This document shows, in pieces, positions 10,081 to 19,053 of a DNA stretch of 64,000 bases (position 1 is the first letter of the stretch; each line of letters starts with the position of its first letter). The notes beneath the pieces were generated by a model. It saw only the letters and a list, made by a program, of their open reading frames with translations, was not told the origin of the DNA and did not search any database. The stretch comes from Nocardia alni (GTDB lineage Bacteria > Actinomycetota > Actinomycetes > Mycobacteriales > Mycobacteriaceae): the NCBI RefSeq assembly GCF_019038435.1, contig NZ_JAGPOX010000012.1:1-64000 (forward strand), read 5' to 3'. The translations under genes were made by a program, and so were the position numbers.

Positions 10081-10751
10081 TTTCCGGCATGGGCCACCCC
10101 CTGGCCTATCCGGTGCTGACGACGCTCGGCGCCCTGGCGATCTGCCTCGCCTGGGCGCCGTTCGCGGATACCGAACAGCTCGCCATGCTGGCGGCCGTGG
10201 CATTGGTGATCCTCTGCTACACCGCATTCCGGCTGGCGGTGGCCCTCGGGGTGCTGCCATGGCACACGACCGCGCCGGGGCAGAACGCAGTGCGCACGAT
10301 CACCTTCCGCAGGCTCCGTCAGCAACACCGCCTGTTGAGCCGATCCTGGCTGGAATTCACCATCGATGACGTAACCCACTGGCTTCCGGTCTATTTCGAC
10401 CCCGCGCTGGTCACCATGCCCGAATCGACGGCCGAATTCGGCGGCGGTACGGTCGGCCTCGGCGCTCGGCGACTGTATCCCTCGGGCCCCCTGCGCGAGA
10501 CCGAACCGATCGGCCGCCTGCACGAGAACCCCAGCCGCCCCGACCCGGACGGCCTCGCCCACGCCGCCGCCGCGGCCCGTCCCACCCGGCGCCTGCTGCT
10601 GGACGCCCAATTCGCCGTCGCCGCCCCCTTCGCCGCCCTGCTCTGGGTCTATGTCGCGGGCGGCGGCTTCCCCGCCTTCGTCGCGGCGCTCACCGTCGCC
10701 GCGGGCGCCGCCGTCTGGTTCGGCGCGATTCGCGGCTCGGATCCCAGCTGA
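10077..10751 (+). CDS. Membrane protein of unknown function, coupled to the second binding protein
   Basis: A 224-residue protein with two hydrophobic helices near the N-terminus (about residues 10-65), a central soluble part with several Pro/Arg-rich segments, and a C-terminal helical hairpin (about 180-220). I do not recognise the family. The GTG at 10077 overlaps the upstream stop as GTGA, so it is probably translated with the opp genes; an ATG four codons later is the alternative start. A role with the importer is inferred from position only. Confidence 0.65.
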   Translation: MISGMGHPLAYPVLTTLGALAICLAWAPFADTEQLAMLAAVALVILCYTAFRLAVALGVLPWHTTAPGQNAVRTITFRRLRQQHRLLSRSWLEFTIDDVTHWLPVYFDPALVTMPESTAEFGGGTVGLGARRLYPSGPLRETEPIGRLHENPSRPDPDGLAHAAAAARPTRRLLLDAQFAVAAPFAALLWVYVAGGGFPAFVAALTVAAGAAVWFGAIRGSDPS

Positions 10752-10757
10752 CCCCGG

Positions 10758-11768
10758 TCACACCGGCTGCTGCTGGGTTGAGGCATGGATTCCGCCCCCG
10801 CCCTCGGCGACGGTGTTGTACTGCACCGGGACGATCGCGCGGCCGGGAAACGCGTCGGCCAGAATGCCCGCCGCGCGGTCGTCTCCGCGCCGGTCCCCGA
10901 AGGCGGGCACATAGACCGCATCGTTGCCGATATAGAAATTGACGTAGGTGTACAGGAATTCCGGCTCCCGTTTTCCCGGCATATCCACCGGATTGGGCTG
11001 CGGCAGTTCGATGACGTCGAAGCGACGGCCCTTGGCATCGGTGGCCTCGCGCAGAATGTCCTGCGCGCGGGCGGCGGCGCGGGCGAAGGCGTCCTCGGGC
11101 CGAGGGGCCAACGGCCGGGTCACCAGCACCACACCGGGTTCGGCGAACCGGGCGACCGCGTCGACGTGACAGTCGGTCACATCCTCATCGGTGACCCCTT
11201 GTAACCACACCACTTTCGTCACGCCCAGCAACTCGCCCAGGGCGCGCTCGATCTCGTCGTGGTCGCTGCCCGGATTGCGATTCGGGTTGACCAGGGAGCT
11301 CTCGGTCGCCAGCAGTGTGCCCTCCCCGTCGACCTCGAGTGACCCGCCCTCGGCCACGATCGGCGCGACCACCCGCTGGACTCCGAGGTACTCGAGCGTC
11401 TTGCGCACCACCTTCGCATCCATGTGGTACTCGGCCTTCTGCCCCCAGCCGTTGAAGTTGAAATCGATCCCGGCCAGGGATCCGTCCGCCGCGCGCACGA
11501 ACGTCGGGCCGGTATCGCGCACCCACAGATCGTCCAGCGGCGCGGACACCAGCTCGACCGAACATCCGAGGGCCCGGTGCGCCTGTTCGAGGTGCTCACG
11601 CCGGACCAGGAGCGCGACCGGCTCGTGCTCGGCGATGGCCCGGGCCAAGCGTGCGACGTCGGCGCGCGCCTGCGGCAGCAGCGACTCCCACACCGACTCC
11701 TTCGCCGGCCATGCCAGCCAGGTTCGGGCGTGCGGCGCCCCCTCGGCCGGCATCACATAGCGCGTCAT
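10758..11768 (-). CDS. Agmatine deiminase / PAD_porph family protein lacking the catalytic Cys
   Basis: The fold family converts agmatine to N-carbamoylputrescine through a Cys-His-Asp/Glu set. The 336-residue protein shows the family motifs LDDLWVRDTGP, FNFNGWG, EGGSLEVDGEGT and TDCHVDAVARF. The C-terminal active-site block, normally GGG.IHC.TQQ.P, reads GGGGIHASTQQQP: the codon is GCC (Ala) where the nucleophilic Cys is expected. Everything else is intact, so this is either a recent loss, a non-hydrolytic role or a sequencing error. The start at 11768 gives the usual family length; a longer start at 11840 is possible. Confidence 0.75.
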   Translation of the reverse strand: MTRYVMPAEGAPHARTWLAWPAKESVWESLLPQARADVARLARAIAEHEPVALLVRREHLEQAHRALGCSVELVSAPLDDLWVRDTGPTFVRAADGSLAGIDFNFNGWGQKAEYHMDAKVVRKTLEYLGVQRVVAPIVAEGGSLEVDGEGTLLATESSLVNPNRNPGSDHDEIERALGELLGVTKVVWLQGVTDEDVTDCHVDAVARFAEPGVVLVTRPLAPRPEDAFARAAARAQDILREATDAKGRRFDVIELPQPNPVDMPGKREPEFLYTYVNFYIGNDAVYVPAFGDRRGDDRAAGILADAFPGRAIVPVQYNTVAEGGGGIHASTQQQPV

Positions 11769-11939
11769 GACCTCTGACGGTATCCACTCCGTCCGATATG
11801 CGCCATAAACCAGCTGGTAAGCGACCGTTTTACGGCGCACAATCGGCGTGCCGTACAGCGTGTCGGGGCGCCCGACCAGTCTGTTCCGTGGTCAGCGATG
11901 CTCCCCAGGGGTGAGTGTGACGACACGCACACTCGCGAG

Positions 11940-12794
11940 TCAGTCCGCTATGAAAGCATCCAGATGGTCCCGCACCCACCGCGCATAGGCGCCCGGTTCA
12001 CGCCCCAGCACCTGCCGCACATCATCGGTGAGTGCGACATTGCCGCCGTCCCGGATGAACTCCGTACCGCCCAGCGCCCCATCGATGAACTCCTCCGACC
12101 GCCCCTGCGCCCGCAGCACCTCACGCACCGACTCCGAGGACAGCTCCTGCAGCGCCACCGGCCGCTGCAACGCACTGGCCAGCTCGAATGCCAGATCCGG
12201 TTCCGACAGTGCCGCCGGACCGGTCAGCGTGTAAGTCCGGCCCGCATGATCGTCCGAAGTCAGCGTGCGCACCGCGACCTCCGCGATATCGCGCGGATCG
12301 ATCGTGCCCTGACGGCCGGTCCCCGTCCGGACCGGCACCGGCCGACCCGCGCGCACGGCATCGGCCCAGGCCAGCGTGTTCGAGGCGAACTGGCTCGGCC
12401 GCAGGATCGTCCACGCCAGCGTGCTGTCCCGAACCGCCTGCTCACCGGCCATATGCCAGGTCGCGAAGATCCCCAGGGTCGTATCGCCGGTGCCGATCGC
12501 CGAAAGCTTCACCACCCGGCGCACGCCCGCGGCCCGCGCGGCGGCCACCAGCGCCGCATCCCCACCCGGTTTACCCGGTTCCAGCACCCCGACCAGGAAC
12601 GCCGCTTCCACTCCCGCCATGGCCGCGTCCAGCGAGGCCGGATCGTCGTAATCCCCCCGGACAACGTCCACACCGGCGGGGAAGATCGCCGCCCCCGGGT
12701 CGCGGGTCAACGCCCGCACCTTGTCGCCGCGCAGCACGAGCCGCCGAACCACATCACGTCCGATGGTGCCCGTGGCACCCGTCACCAGAATCAT
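11940..12794 (-). CDS. NmrA-like NAD(P)-binding short-chain reductase
   Basis: Atypical SDR of the NmrA/azoreductase-like group, 284 residues. The dinucleotide motif is GATGTIG at residues 6-12 right after the start. Further family blocks are VVRGDYDD, VVKLSAIG, WTILRPSQFASN and IDPRDIAEVAV. No catalytic YxxxK is evident, as usual in NmrA-like proteins, so it may act as a redox sensor or a quinone/azo reductase. The ATG at 12794 is the only sensible start. It is divergent from an AraC regulator with an 87-bp gap, the classic layout of a regulator and its target. Confidence 0.78.
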   Translation of the reverse strand: MILVTGATGTIGRDVVRRLVLRGDKVRALTRDPGAAIFPAGVDVVRGDYDDPASLDAAMAGVEAAFLVGVLEPGKPGGDAALVAAARAAGVRRVVKLSAIGTGDTTLGIFATWHMAGEQAVRDSTLAWTILRPSQFASNTLAWADAVRAGRPVPVRTGTGRQGTIDPRDIAEVAVRTLTSDDHAGRTYTLTGPAALSEPDLAFELASALQRPVALQELSSESVREVLRAQGRSEEFIDGALGGTEFIRDGGNVALTDDVRQVLGREPGAYARWVRDHLDAFIAD

Positions 12795-12881
12795 GATTAT
12801 CAGCCTCTCGCCCGACCCACCTGCGCCGATAGGAAAAAACGGCACAACCGCGACAGTCCGGCCGCGCCTACAGTGGATCCG

Positions 12882-13727
12882 GTGACCACCCCGCTCGCCG
12901 CGGCGCCCGCCCGGACGCGACACCGCATACACACCGCGGAACGGTACGAACGCGCAATACCCCTGCCGCACTCGCTGCGACCATGGTTCGTCGCGGCCGG
13001 ACATATCCCGATGCTCGACCCCGTCCGGCGGCCGTTCACGCATATCCCGGAAACCGACATCCGGCTGATTCTGCGGCACGAGCCGACCGGCCGCCGCGAC
13101 GTCGTGGTGATCGGCCCGCGCACCCGCGCGTCTTACAACGCCGCCGACGAGCCCGCCACCTGCCTGCGGCTGCGCCTGGCCCCCGGCGCGGCGCTCCCGC
13201 TGCTCGGCATCGCGGCGGCCGAACTCACCGACCGCATCACGGTGCTCGGCGAATTACCCGGTCCCCTGGCCGAATTCAGCGATCGACTGCTGCACAGCCC
13301 CCTCTCGGAGTCCGTATCGATACTGAAAGACGCACTGCCCCGGCGACTTTCCGACGATTCCGCCGAGCGCTCGCGGCGCGCACTGCTGTCCGCCGCGCTG
13401 GCGGCATTGATGACCGACCCCGCGCCGATCCCCGAGATCGCCGCCCGCCTCGCGGTCAGCGAACGCCAGCTCCGCGCCCTGTTCACCACCGGAATCGGCG
13501 TGTCCCCCAAACACTTCGCCCGCATCGCCCGAGTCCGCCGGCTGATGTCCGAGGCCCGGACGACCCCGCTGTCGCAGGCCGCCGCCGCGGTCGGCTACTA
13601 CGACCAGTCCCATATGACCGCCGACTTCCGCGCCCTCATGGGCATCCAACCCACCCGGTTCCTCGACGGCGACCTCCCCGCCCCGATCCCCTGCCACTCC
13701 GTGCTGTCCGCGTACGCCGCCGCGTGA
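12882..13727 (+). CDS. AraC family transcriptional regulator
   Basis: DNA-binding regulator of 281 residues. The C-terminal AraC domain has two helix-turn-helix units: IPEIAARLAVSERQLRALF and the recognition part LSQAAAAVGYYDQSHMTADF, ending with the usual G.QPTRF block. The N-terminal part is a cupin-like sensory domain with no readable ligand. A GTG at 12882 is chosen because the frame upstream runs antisense through the reductase gene; GTG 12873 is equally possible. It probably controls the divergent NmrA-like reductase. Confidence 0.78.
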   Translation: MTTPLAAAPARTRHRIHTAERYERAIPLPHSLRPWFVAAGHIPMLDPVRRPFTHIPETDIRLILRHEPTGRRDVVVIGPRTRASYNAADEPATCLRLRLAPGAALPLLGIAAAELTDRITVLGELPGPLAEFSDRLLHSPLSESVSILKDALPRRLSDDSAERSRRALLSAALAALMTDPAPIPEIAARLAVSERQLRALFTTGIGVSPKHFARIARVRRLMSEARTTPLSQAAAAVGYYDQSHMTADFRALMGIQPTRFLDGDLPAPIPCHSVLSAYAAA

Positions 13728-13806
13728 GCCCCCACGACTCGGGGCCCAGCAGGCGGCGCAGCGACCATTCGAACTCGGCGGCGGAATCCACGGTGGCCAG
13801 GCGTTC

Positions 13807-14592
13807 CTACGCGCCCTGTTCGCGCGCCGCCTTCTGCTCCCGTGCCGCCCGGCGACGGGCGAGTTCCTCGTGCTCCAGCACCACGGCCCGCTCCGGGGTG
13901 GGCGCGGTGCCGCCGAGCCGGGCGGGAACCCAGCGGGCGCCCGGCGGCATCTCGTAGTTCTGCTGGGCCTCGGTGAGCAACTCGGCCATGCGCGAACGCA
14001 ATTCGGCGGTCAACGCGTCGACGGCGGTCGCCGTCGCCTCGCCGCCGGGCGACCCGACAGGTTCACCGATATGAATGTGGACGGGAAAATGATTGCGGCC
14101 CAGTTGTTTCGGGATATCCTTGGTCCAAATGCGCTGCGCGCCCCAGATGGTCATCGGGACGATCGGCGTACCGGACTCGATCGCCATGCGCGCCGCGCCC
14201 GACTTGAACTCCTTGAGTTCGAAACTGCGGCTGATGGTGGCCTCCGGGTACACCACCACGATCTCCCCGTCGCGCAGCGCGGCCACGGCCCGCGCGTACG
14301 ACTGCGCGCCGTGGCCCCGATCCACGCCGATCGCCTTGCAGTGCTTCATCAACCAGCCGACGATGCCGTGTTCGAGTTCGGCCTTCATCATGTAGCGGAC
14401 ATTGCGGCCGGACTCGCGGCCCACCAGCCCGACCTCCATGAAATCCAGGTAGGCGGTGTGGTTCACGGCCAGGACAGCGCCGCCGGCGCGCGGAATATTC
14501 TCCTGCCCGGTGATATCGACCCGCAGACCCTGCAACCAGAACAGGCTGCGGACCAAACCGGCCAGAACGTCGAACACGGGCTCGCGCGCCAT
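13807..14592 (-). CDS. 1-acyl-sn-glycerol-3-phosphate acyltransferase (PlsC family)
   Basis: Membrane-associated acyltransferase likely adding the second acyl chain in phospholipid or triacylglycerol synthesis. The catalytic HX4D motif is NHTAYLD near residue 43. The phosphate-binding block YPEATISRS, near 117, corresponds to the family EGTRS motif. 261 residues. It sits 32 bp downstream of a paralogue on the same strand, and both end with a similar basic/Ala-rich tail, so they look like a tandem duplication. Confidence 0.85.
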   Translation of the reverse strand: MAREPVFDVLAGLVRSLFWLQGLRVDITGQENIPRAGGAVLAVNHTAYLDFMEVGLVGRESGRNVRYMMKAELEHGIVGWLMKHCKAIGVDRGHGAQSYARAVAALRDGEIVVVYPEATISRSFELKEFKSGAARMAIESGTPIVPMTIWGAQRIWTKDIPKQLGRNHFPVHIHIGEPVGSPGGEATATAVDALTAELRSRMAELLTEAQQNYEMPPGARWVPARLGGTAPTPERAVVLEHEELARRRAAREQKAAREQGA

Positions 14593-14624
14593 GGGTACAA
14601 CTCCTCCTACCGGCCGGACCCGAG

Positions 14625-15431
14625 CTAAGCGGGTTCCCGCCTCGTCGCGGCACGTTCGGCCTTGGCGGCGGCGTCGGCGGCATCCATCGCGTCGGCCTCC
14701 TCCAGGGTCGGTGCGCCACCGCCCAGCCGAGCCGGGACCCAGTATGCGCCCGGTTCGTGAACATAACCCTGCTGTAGTTCCGCGAGCATCTTCTGCATTG
14801 CCGCACGCAGCCGCTCGGTGAGCTCCGCGGCGGCGACATCCTCCACGGCGGGTGACGCCGGCTCGATCGGCTCACCCACCTGGATCCGGATCGGGGTGTT
14901 GGTCCGTCCCAGGCGTTTCGGATATCCCTTTGTCCATACCCGCTGTGCGCCCCAGATAGTCATGGGAATGATCGGCACGCCCGCCTCGATCGCCATGCGT
15001 GCCGCGCCCGACTTGAACTCCTTGATCTCGAAGCTGCGGCTGATGGTCGCCTCCGGGTACACACCGACCAGTTCACCCCGGCGCAGATACTCCACCGCGG
15101 CCTTGTAGGAGTCGGCGCCGGCCGATCGGTCCACCGGAATGTGCCGCATGGCGCGCATGACGGGTCCGGAGATCGCGTTGTCGAACACCTCCTTCTTGGC
15201 CATGAACCGGATGTACCGCTTCGTGGCACGCGGGGGCAGCCCGGCGTAGGTGAAGTCCATGTACCCGGTGTGATTGATGGCGATGACCGCGCCACCTACG
15301 GCGGGGATGCGCTCGGCCCCTCGGACATCGAATTTCAGCCCTTGCGCGAAGAACACGGTGCGGGCCAGGCCGATGATCGACCGGTAGAAGGGTTCCACAA
15401 TTCCGCTAGCGTAGTCGTTTGTGCAACTCAT
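14625..15431 (-). CDS. 1-acyl-sn-glycerol-3-phosphate acyltransferase (PlsC family), second copy
   Basis: Paralogue of the following acyltransferase, 268 residues. It has HX4D in NHTGYMDF and the same YPEATISRSFE.KEFKSGAARMAIE core, interrupted only by point differences. The ATG at 15431 is preferred over an in-frame TTG four codons upstream. It is divergent from a lipoprotein gene with about 30 bp between starts. The substrate (acyl-CoA, lysophosphatidate or another lysolipid) cannot be told from sequence. Confidence 0.84.
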   Translation of the reverse strand: MSCTNDYASGIVEPFYRSIIGLARTVFFAQGLKFDVRGAERIPAVGGAVIAINHTGYMDFTYAGLPPRATKRYIRFMAKKEVFDNAISGPVMRAMRHIPVDRSAGADSYKAAVEYLRRGELVGVYPEATISRSFEIKEFKSGAARMAIEAGVPIIPMTIWGAQRVWTKGYPKRLGRTNTPIRIQVGEPIEPASPAVEDVAAAELTERLRAAMQKMLAELQQGYVHEPGAYWVPARLGGGAPTLEEADAMDAADAAAKAERAATRREPA

Positions 15432-15461
15432 GGCCCCAATCAAACACAGCTACGCACAGGA

Positions 15462-16367
15462 ATGAGGTTCGTCGCAGTGGTTTCGCCCGCCCTGGCATCG
15501 CGTGGCCGTGGCCCCCGACAGGGACGATATGCACTGGTAGGAGGGCTGGCGGCGCTGGCGCTGTGCCTGGTCGGCTGTGATTCGCACGTCGGTATCGAAG
15601 GCACCGACTTCAGCACCGACGATCCCGGGCCGCCCGCCTCCTCGGTGACCTCCGCGGCTCCCGCACCACTGCTGCCCCCACCCGGGCCCGGTGAACTCGA
15701 GGTCACCGTATCGCTGGCCGCCCGCGATCCGAAGGCCGCCGACGCCATCACCCGCTGGGCCATGGACCTGCAGCATCTGTCGCCGGAGCGGCTCGAGAAA
15801 GCCTGCTGGACCATGGCGCCGCAGAACGTGGAATCCATGTACGCGAGCAAACAACCCATCCTCGACGCCCTGGCACGACCGGGCGTGGACGACGGCTCCG
15901 CCATCACCTGGCGAGGGCAGGGCCCGGCGGCCGTCACCGTGGTCGCCCAGCGTGTCGACATCGATAGCGGATACGCCTGCCCCCGGGTCTACGCGGCGGG
16001 GACGGCGGCCGGATTCGACAGCGCCGACGCACGGCACACCGTCCGCCGCTACCTGGACCGCGCCACCGGCGCGCCGCTCGACCCGGCCGACAAGGAGTCC
16101 ACCCATCCGCTGCTGTGCCCGGCGAGCCCGCCGAGCTGGGATCCCACAGGCAGCGGGGAGGCGGTCGCCGCGCCGTTGGCGAGCGATCCGGGCAAGCTGT
16201 CCGGGGTGATGTCGTTCATCGACCAGTCGATCACCTCCCGGGCCTCCCGTGGGGGTTACATCGGGGTCTCGGTACCGGTCCTGACCGCCTCCGGAGAGCA
16301 GCAGAACCTCACATTCACCCTGAAGAGCACTCGACGGGGTTACTGCATCGGCGAGGTTTCCTCGTAG
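15462..16367 (+). CDS. Secreted lipoprotein of unknown function
   Basis: 301-residue exported protein. A basic N-terminus is followed by a hydrophobic segment and the lipobox CLVGC near residue 43, then a Pro/Ser-rich linker (LLPPPGPG). The rest is soluble with a few Cys (for example CPRVYAAG and LLCPASPPSW) that may form disulfides outside the cell. I do not recognise the family. GTG 15477 is an alternative start and would shorten the basic region. Confidence 0.7.
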   Translation: MRFVAVVSPALASRGRGPRQGRYALVGGLAALALCLVGCDSHVGIEGTDFSTDDPGPPASSVTSAAPAPLLPPPGPGELEVTVSLAARDPKAADAITRWAMDLQHLSPERLEKACWTMAPQNVESMYASKQPILDALARPGVDDGSAITWRGQGPAAVTVVAQRVDIDSGYACPRVYAAGTAAGFDSADARHTVRRYLDRATGAPLDPADKESTHPLLCPASPPSWDPTGSGEAVAAPLASDPGKLSGVMSFIDQSITSRASRGGYIGVSVPVLTASGEQQNLTFTLKSTRRGYCIGEVSS

Positions 16368-16407
16368 TCGGTAATCTGAGTGGCTGGCAACGTCAGAAGG
16401 GAAGTTC

Positions 16408-17946
16408 GTGCAGATCACCAGCGTCGGACACGCCGGGTTCCACATCCGCACCGCGGCCGGGACCATCCTCTGCGATCCATGGGTCAACCCGGCGTATTTC
16501 GGCTCATGGTTCCCGTTCCCGGACAACACCCAGCTGGACTGGGACGAACTGGGCGACTGTGATTTTCTCTACGTCTCGCATCTGCACCGCGACCACTTCG
16601 ACGCCGAGCATCTGCTCGCACACGTGAACAAGGACGCCACCGTCCTGCTGCCCGACTATCCGGTGCCGGATCTGCGCCGGGAGCTGGAGAAGCTGGGGTT
16701 CACCACGTTCTTCGAGACCGAGAATTCGGTCAAGCACACCGTCACCGGCCCCGGCGGCGAGCTGGACATCATGGTCATCGCGCTGCGGGCCCCCGCCGAC
16801 GGGCCGATCGGTGACTCCGGGCTGGTCGTCGCCGATGGCGAGACGGTGTGCTTCAACATGAACGACGCGCGTCCGGTCGATATGGACGTCCTGCACGACG
16901 CGTTCGGGCACGTCGACATCCACCTGCTGCAGTATTCGGGTGCGATCTGGTATCCGATGGTGTACGACATCCCCGCGCGCACGAAATCCAATTTCGGTAA
17001 GCAGAAGCGCCAGCGGGGTATGGACCGCGCGCGCAGCTATATCGAGCAGGTGGGGGCGACCTGGGTGGTGCCCTCGGCCGGTCCGCCGGTCTTCCTGGAC
17101 GACGAGCTGCGCTATCTCAACGACGATCGCGGTGACGAGGGCAACATCTTCCCGGACCAGATGGTGTTCCTGGATCAGATGAGCGTCCACGGCAGTGCCG
17201 GTGGGGTGCTGATGATTCCGGGTTCGGTGGCCGATGTGCGCGGGACCGAGCTGACGCTGTCCCATCCGGTCGATCCGGACGAGATCTACGGCGACAAGGC
17301 CGGGTACATCGAGAAGATGGCCCAGCGCCTGGCCCCCGTGCTCGAGCGGGAGAGGCAAAGCTGGGCCGCGTCCGCCGACGAGCCGCTGCTGCCCCAGCTC
17401 AAGGACCTGTTCGAGCCCATCATGGCGGCCAGCGACCTGATCTGCGACGGCATCGGCTATCCCGTGGGTCTGGTGCTCGGCGAGGACACCTTCGTACTGG
17501 ACTTCCCCAAACGTTCGGTGCGCGAGCCGATCGAGGGAGAGGGCCGGTATCGGTACGGTTTCCGCATCGATCCCCAGCTGGTGCGCACGGTACTGCGCGA
17601 CCACGAGCCCGACTGGGTCAACACGATCTTCCTGTCCACCCGGTTCCAAGCATGGCGCATCGGCGGCTACAACGAATTCCTGTACACCTTCTTCAAATGT
17701 CTCACCGACGAGCGGATCGCCTACGCCGACGGCTGGTTCTCCGAGGCCCACGACGATTCGGCGTCGTGCGAACTGGCCGGCTGGGAGGTGCAGCGCCGCT
17801 GTCCCCACCTGAAGGCCGACCTGTCGAAATTCGGTGTGGTGGAAGGCTCCACGCTGACCTGCAACCTGCACGGCTGGCAGTGGGACCTGGAGTCCGGGCG
17901 GTGTAAGACCTCCAAGGGGCATGAGCTGCGTTCGCGCAGACTCTGA
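16408..17946 (+). CDS. Metallo-beta-lactamase fold protein with C-terminal Rieske [2Fe-2S] domain
   Basis: 512 residues. The N-terminal part is a UlaG-like metallo-beta-lactamase fold with the metal motif HLHRDH near residue 54 and later His/Asp positions. The last 70 residues are a Rieske domain: CPH, then CNLHGW, the C-x-H...C-x2-H cluster ligands. The same two modules occur in CMP-N-acetylneuraminate hydroxylase, but there the Rieske domain is N-terminal. An oxidative role with an electron-transfer partner is therefore inferred; the substrate is unknown. A GTG start follows AGAAGGGAAG. Confidence 0.8.
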   Translation: MQITSVGHAGFHIRTAAGTILCDPWVNPAYFGSWFPFPDNTQLDWDELGDCDFLYVSHLHRDHFDAEHLLAHVNKDATVLLPDYPVPDLRRELEKLGFTTFFETENSVKHTVTGPGGELDIMVIALRAPADGPIGDSGLVVADGETVCFNMNDARPVDMDVLHDAFGHVDIHLLQYSGAIWYPMVYDIPARTKSNFGKQKRQRGMDRARSYIEQVGATWVVPSAGPPVFLDDELRYLNDDRGDEGNIFPDQMVFLDQMSVHGSAGGVLMIPGSVADVRGTELTLSHPVDPDEIYGDKAGYIEKMAQRLAPVLERERQSWAASADEPLLPQLKDLFEPIMAASDLICDGIGYPVGLVLGEDTFVLDFPKRSVREPIEGEGRYRYGFRIDPQLVRTVLRDHEPDWVNTIFLSTRFQAWRIGGYNEFLYTFFKCLTDERIAYADGWFSEAHDDSASCELAGWEVQRRCPHLKADLSKFGVVEGSTLTCNLHGWQWDLESGRCKTSKGHELRSRRL

Positions 17947-17950
17947 ATCC

Positions 17951-18988
17951 TTACCGATCCACCGCGAACTCCCGTGCCTGTTCCAGAATGCGCAACGCCT
18001 GGACCGCATCCCGCGGATCGACGGGAACGGGTGCGCCGTCGAGCAGCGCGGCGGCCACCGCGGCGTAGAACGCCGGGTAGTCGCCCGGCTCGGTAGGGGT
18101 CGGGTGGGTCTCGCCCGGCGTGCCGAGGACACCCCAATGCTCGGGTTCGACGGCGCCCCAGGGCTTTCCGTCGTCCGGTCGACGCCCCTCGCGCAACGCG
18201 TTCTCCTGCGGGTCCAGACCGTATGTCACATAGCCGTTCTCGGATCCCAGGACCCGGAAACGCGGACCGAGCTGTGGTGCGACGGCACTCATCCACAGGT
18301 GTGAGCGCACACCGCTCGCGTGGGTGAGGGCCAGGAACACGTCGTCGTCCGCCTGCACGCCGGGCCGACGACGATCCAGCTCGCAGTACACCCGGGCCAC
18401 CGGTCCGAACAGGGTCAGCGCCTGATCCACCAGATGACTGCCGAGGTCGTAGAGCAGGCCCGCGCCGTCGGCGGCGTCACCGACCTCGCGCCAACCGCCC
18501 TTGACCGCCGGGCGCCAGCGCTCGAACCTCGATTCGAACCGGCGCACCTCCCCCAGGCTGCCGTCCTCGATCAACCGCCGCACCGTACGAAAGTCACCGT
18601 CCCAGCGGCGATTCTGGAACACCGTCAGGGCCGGCCCGGCCCGCCCGGCCGCATCGACGACCTCCTGTCCCTGTGCGGAGGTCACCGCGAACGGCTTGTC
18701 CACCACCACAGCCAGGCCCGCGGCCAAGGCCTCGAGGGCCAGGGGTGCGTGGGTGCGGTTGGGCGTCGCGATCACCGCCAGATCGATGCCCGCGGGTTCG
18801 GCGAACAGCTCCTGCGCCGTGGGCACGACCCGGACGCCAGGATGTTCCGCACGCGCCTGCTCGGACCGCTCCGGCGAGGAGGTGACCACGACCGCCACTC
18901 GCAGCCGCGGATCCGCGGCGATCAGCGGCGCGTGGAATACCGACCCGGCCAACCCGTATCCGATCACGGCTACGCCCAGCTCCGCCAT
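17951..18988 (-). CDS. Gfo/Idh/MocA family oxidoreductase
   Basis: NAD(P)-dependent dehydrogenase of 345 residues with a Rossmann N-terminus (VIGYGLAGSVFHAPLI), the family VDKPFAV block carrying the conserved Lys near residue 97, and a C-terminal alpha/beta domain with GSHLVDQAL. Members oxidise or reduce sugars and cyclitols; the substrate cannot be read. It is convergent with the MBL-Rieske gene with only four bases between stops. Confidence 0.85.
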   Translation of the reverse strand: MAELGVAVIGYGLAGSVFHAPLIAADPRLRVAVVVTSSPERSEQARAEHPGVRVVPTAQELFAEPAGIDLAVIATPNRTHAPLALEALAAGLAVVVDKPFAVTSAQGQEVVDAAGRAGPALTVFQNRRWDGDFRTVRRLIEDGSLGEVRRFESRFERWRPAVKGGWREVGDAADGAGLLYDLGSHLVDQALTLFGPVARVYCELDRRRPGVQADDDVFLALTHASGVRSHLWMSAVAPQLGPRFRVLGSENGYVTYGLDPQENALREGRRPDDGKPWGAVEPEHWGVLGTPGETHPTPTEPGDYPAFYAAVAAALLDGAPVPVDPRDAVQALRILEQAREFAVDR

Positions 18989-19053
18989 ACCTGCCCTCTC
19001 GCTCGGATCGTCGTATCCCTTCCCCGATCATCCGGCGGGGCGGGTCGCACGCG

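Noticed and set aside
11898..12881. Long N-terminal extension of the AraC regulator frame
   Set aside because: It lies antisense to the NmrA-like reductase and has the Arg/Pro-rich composition of a shadow frame in GC-rich DNA.
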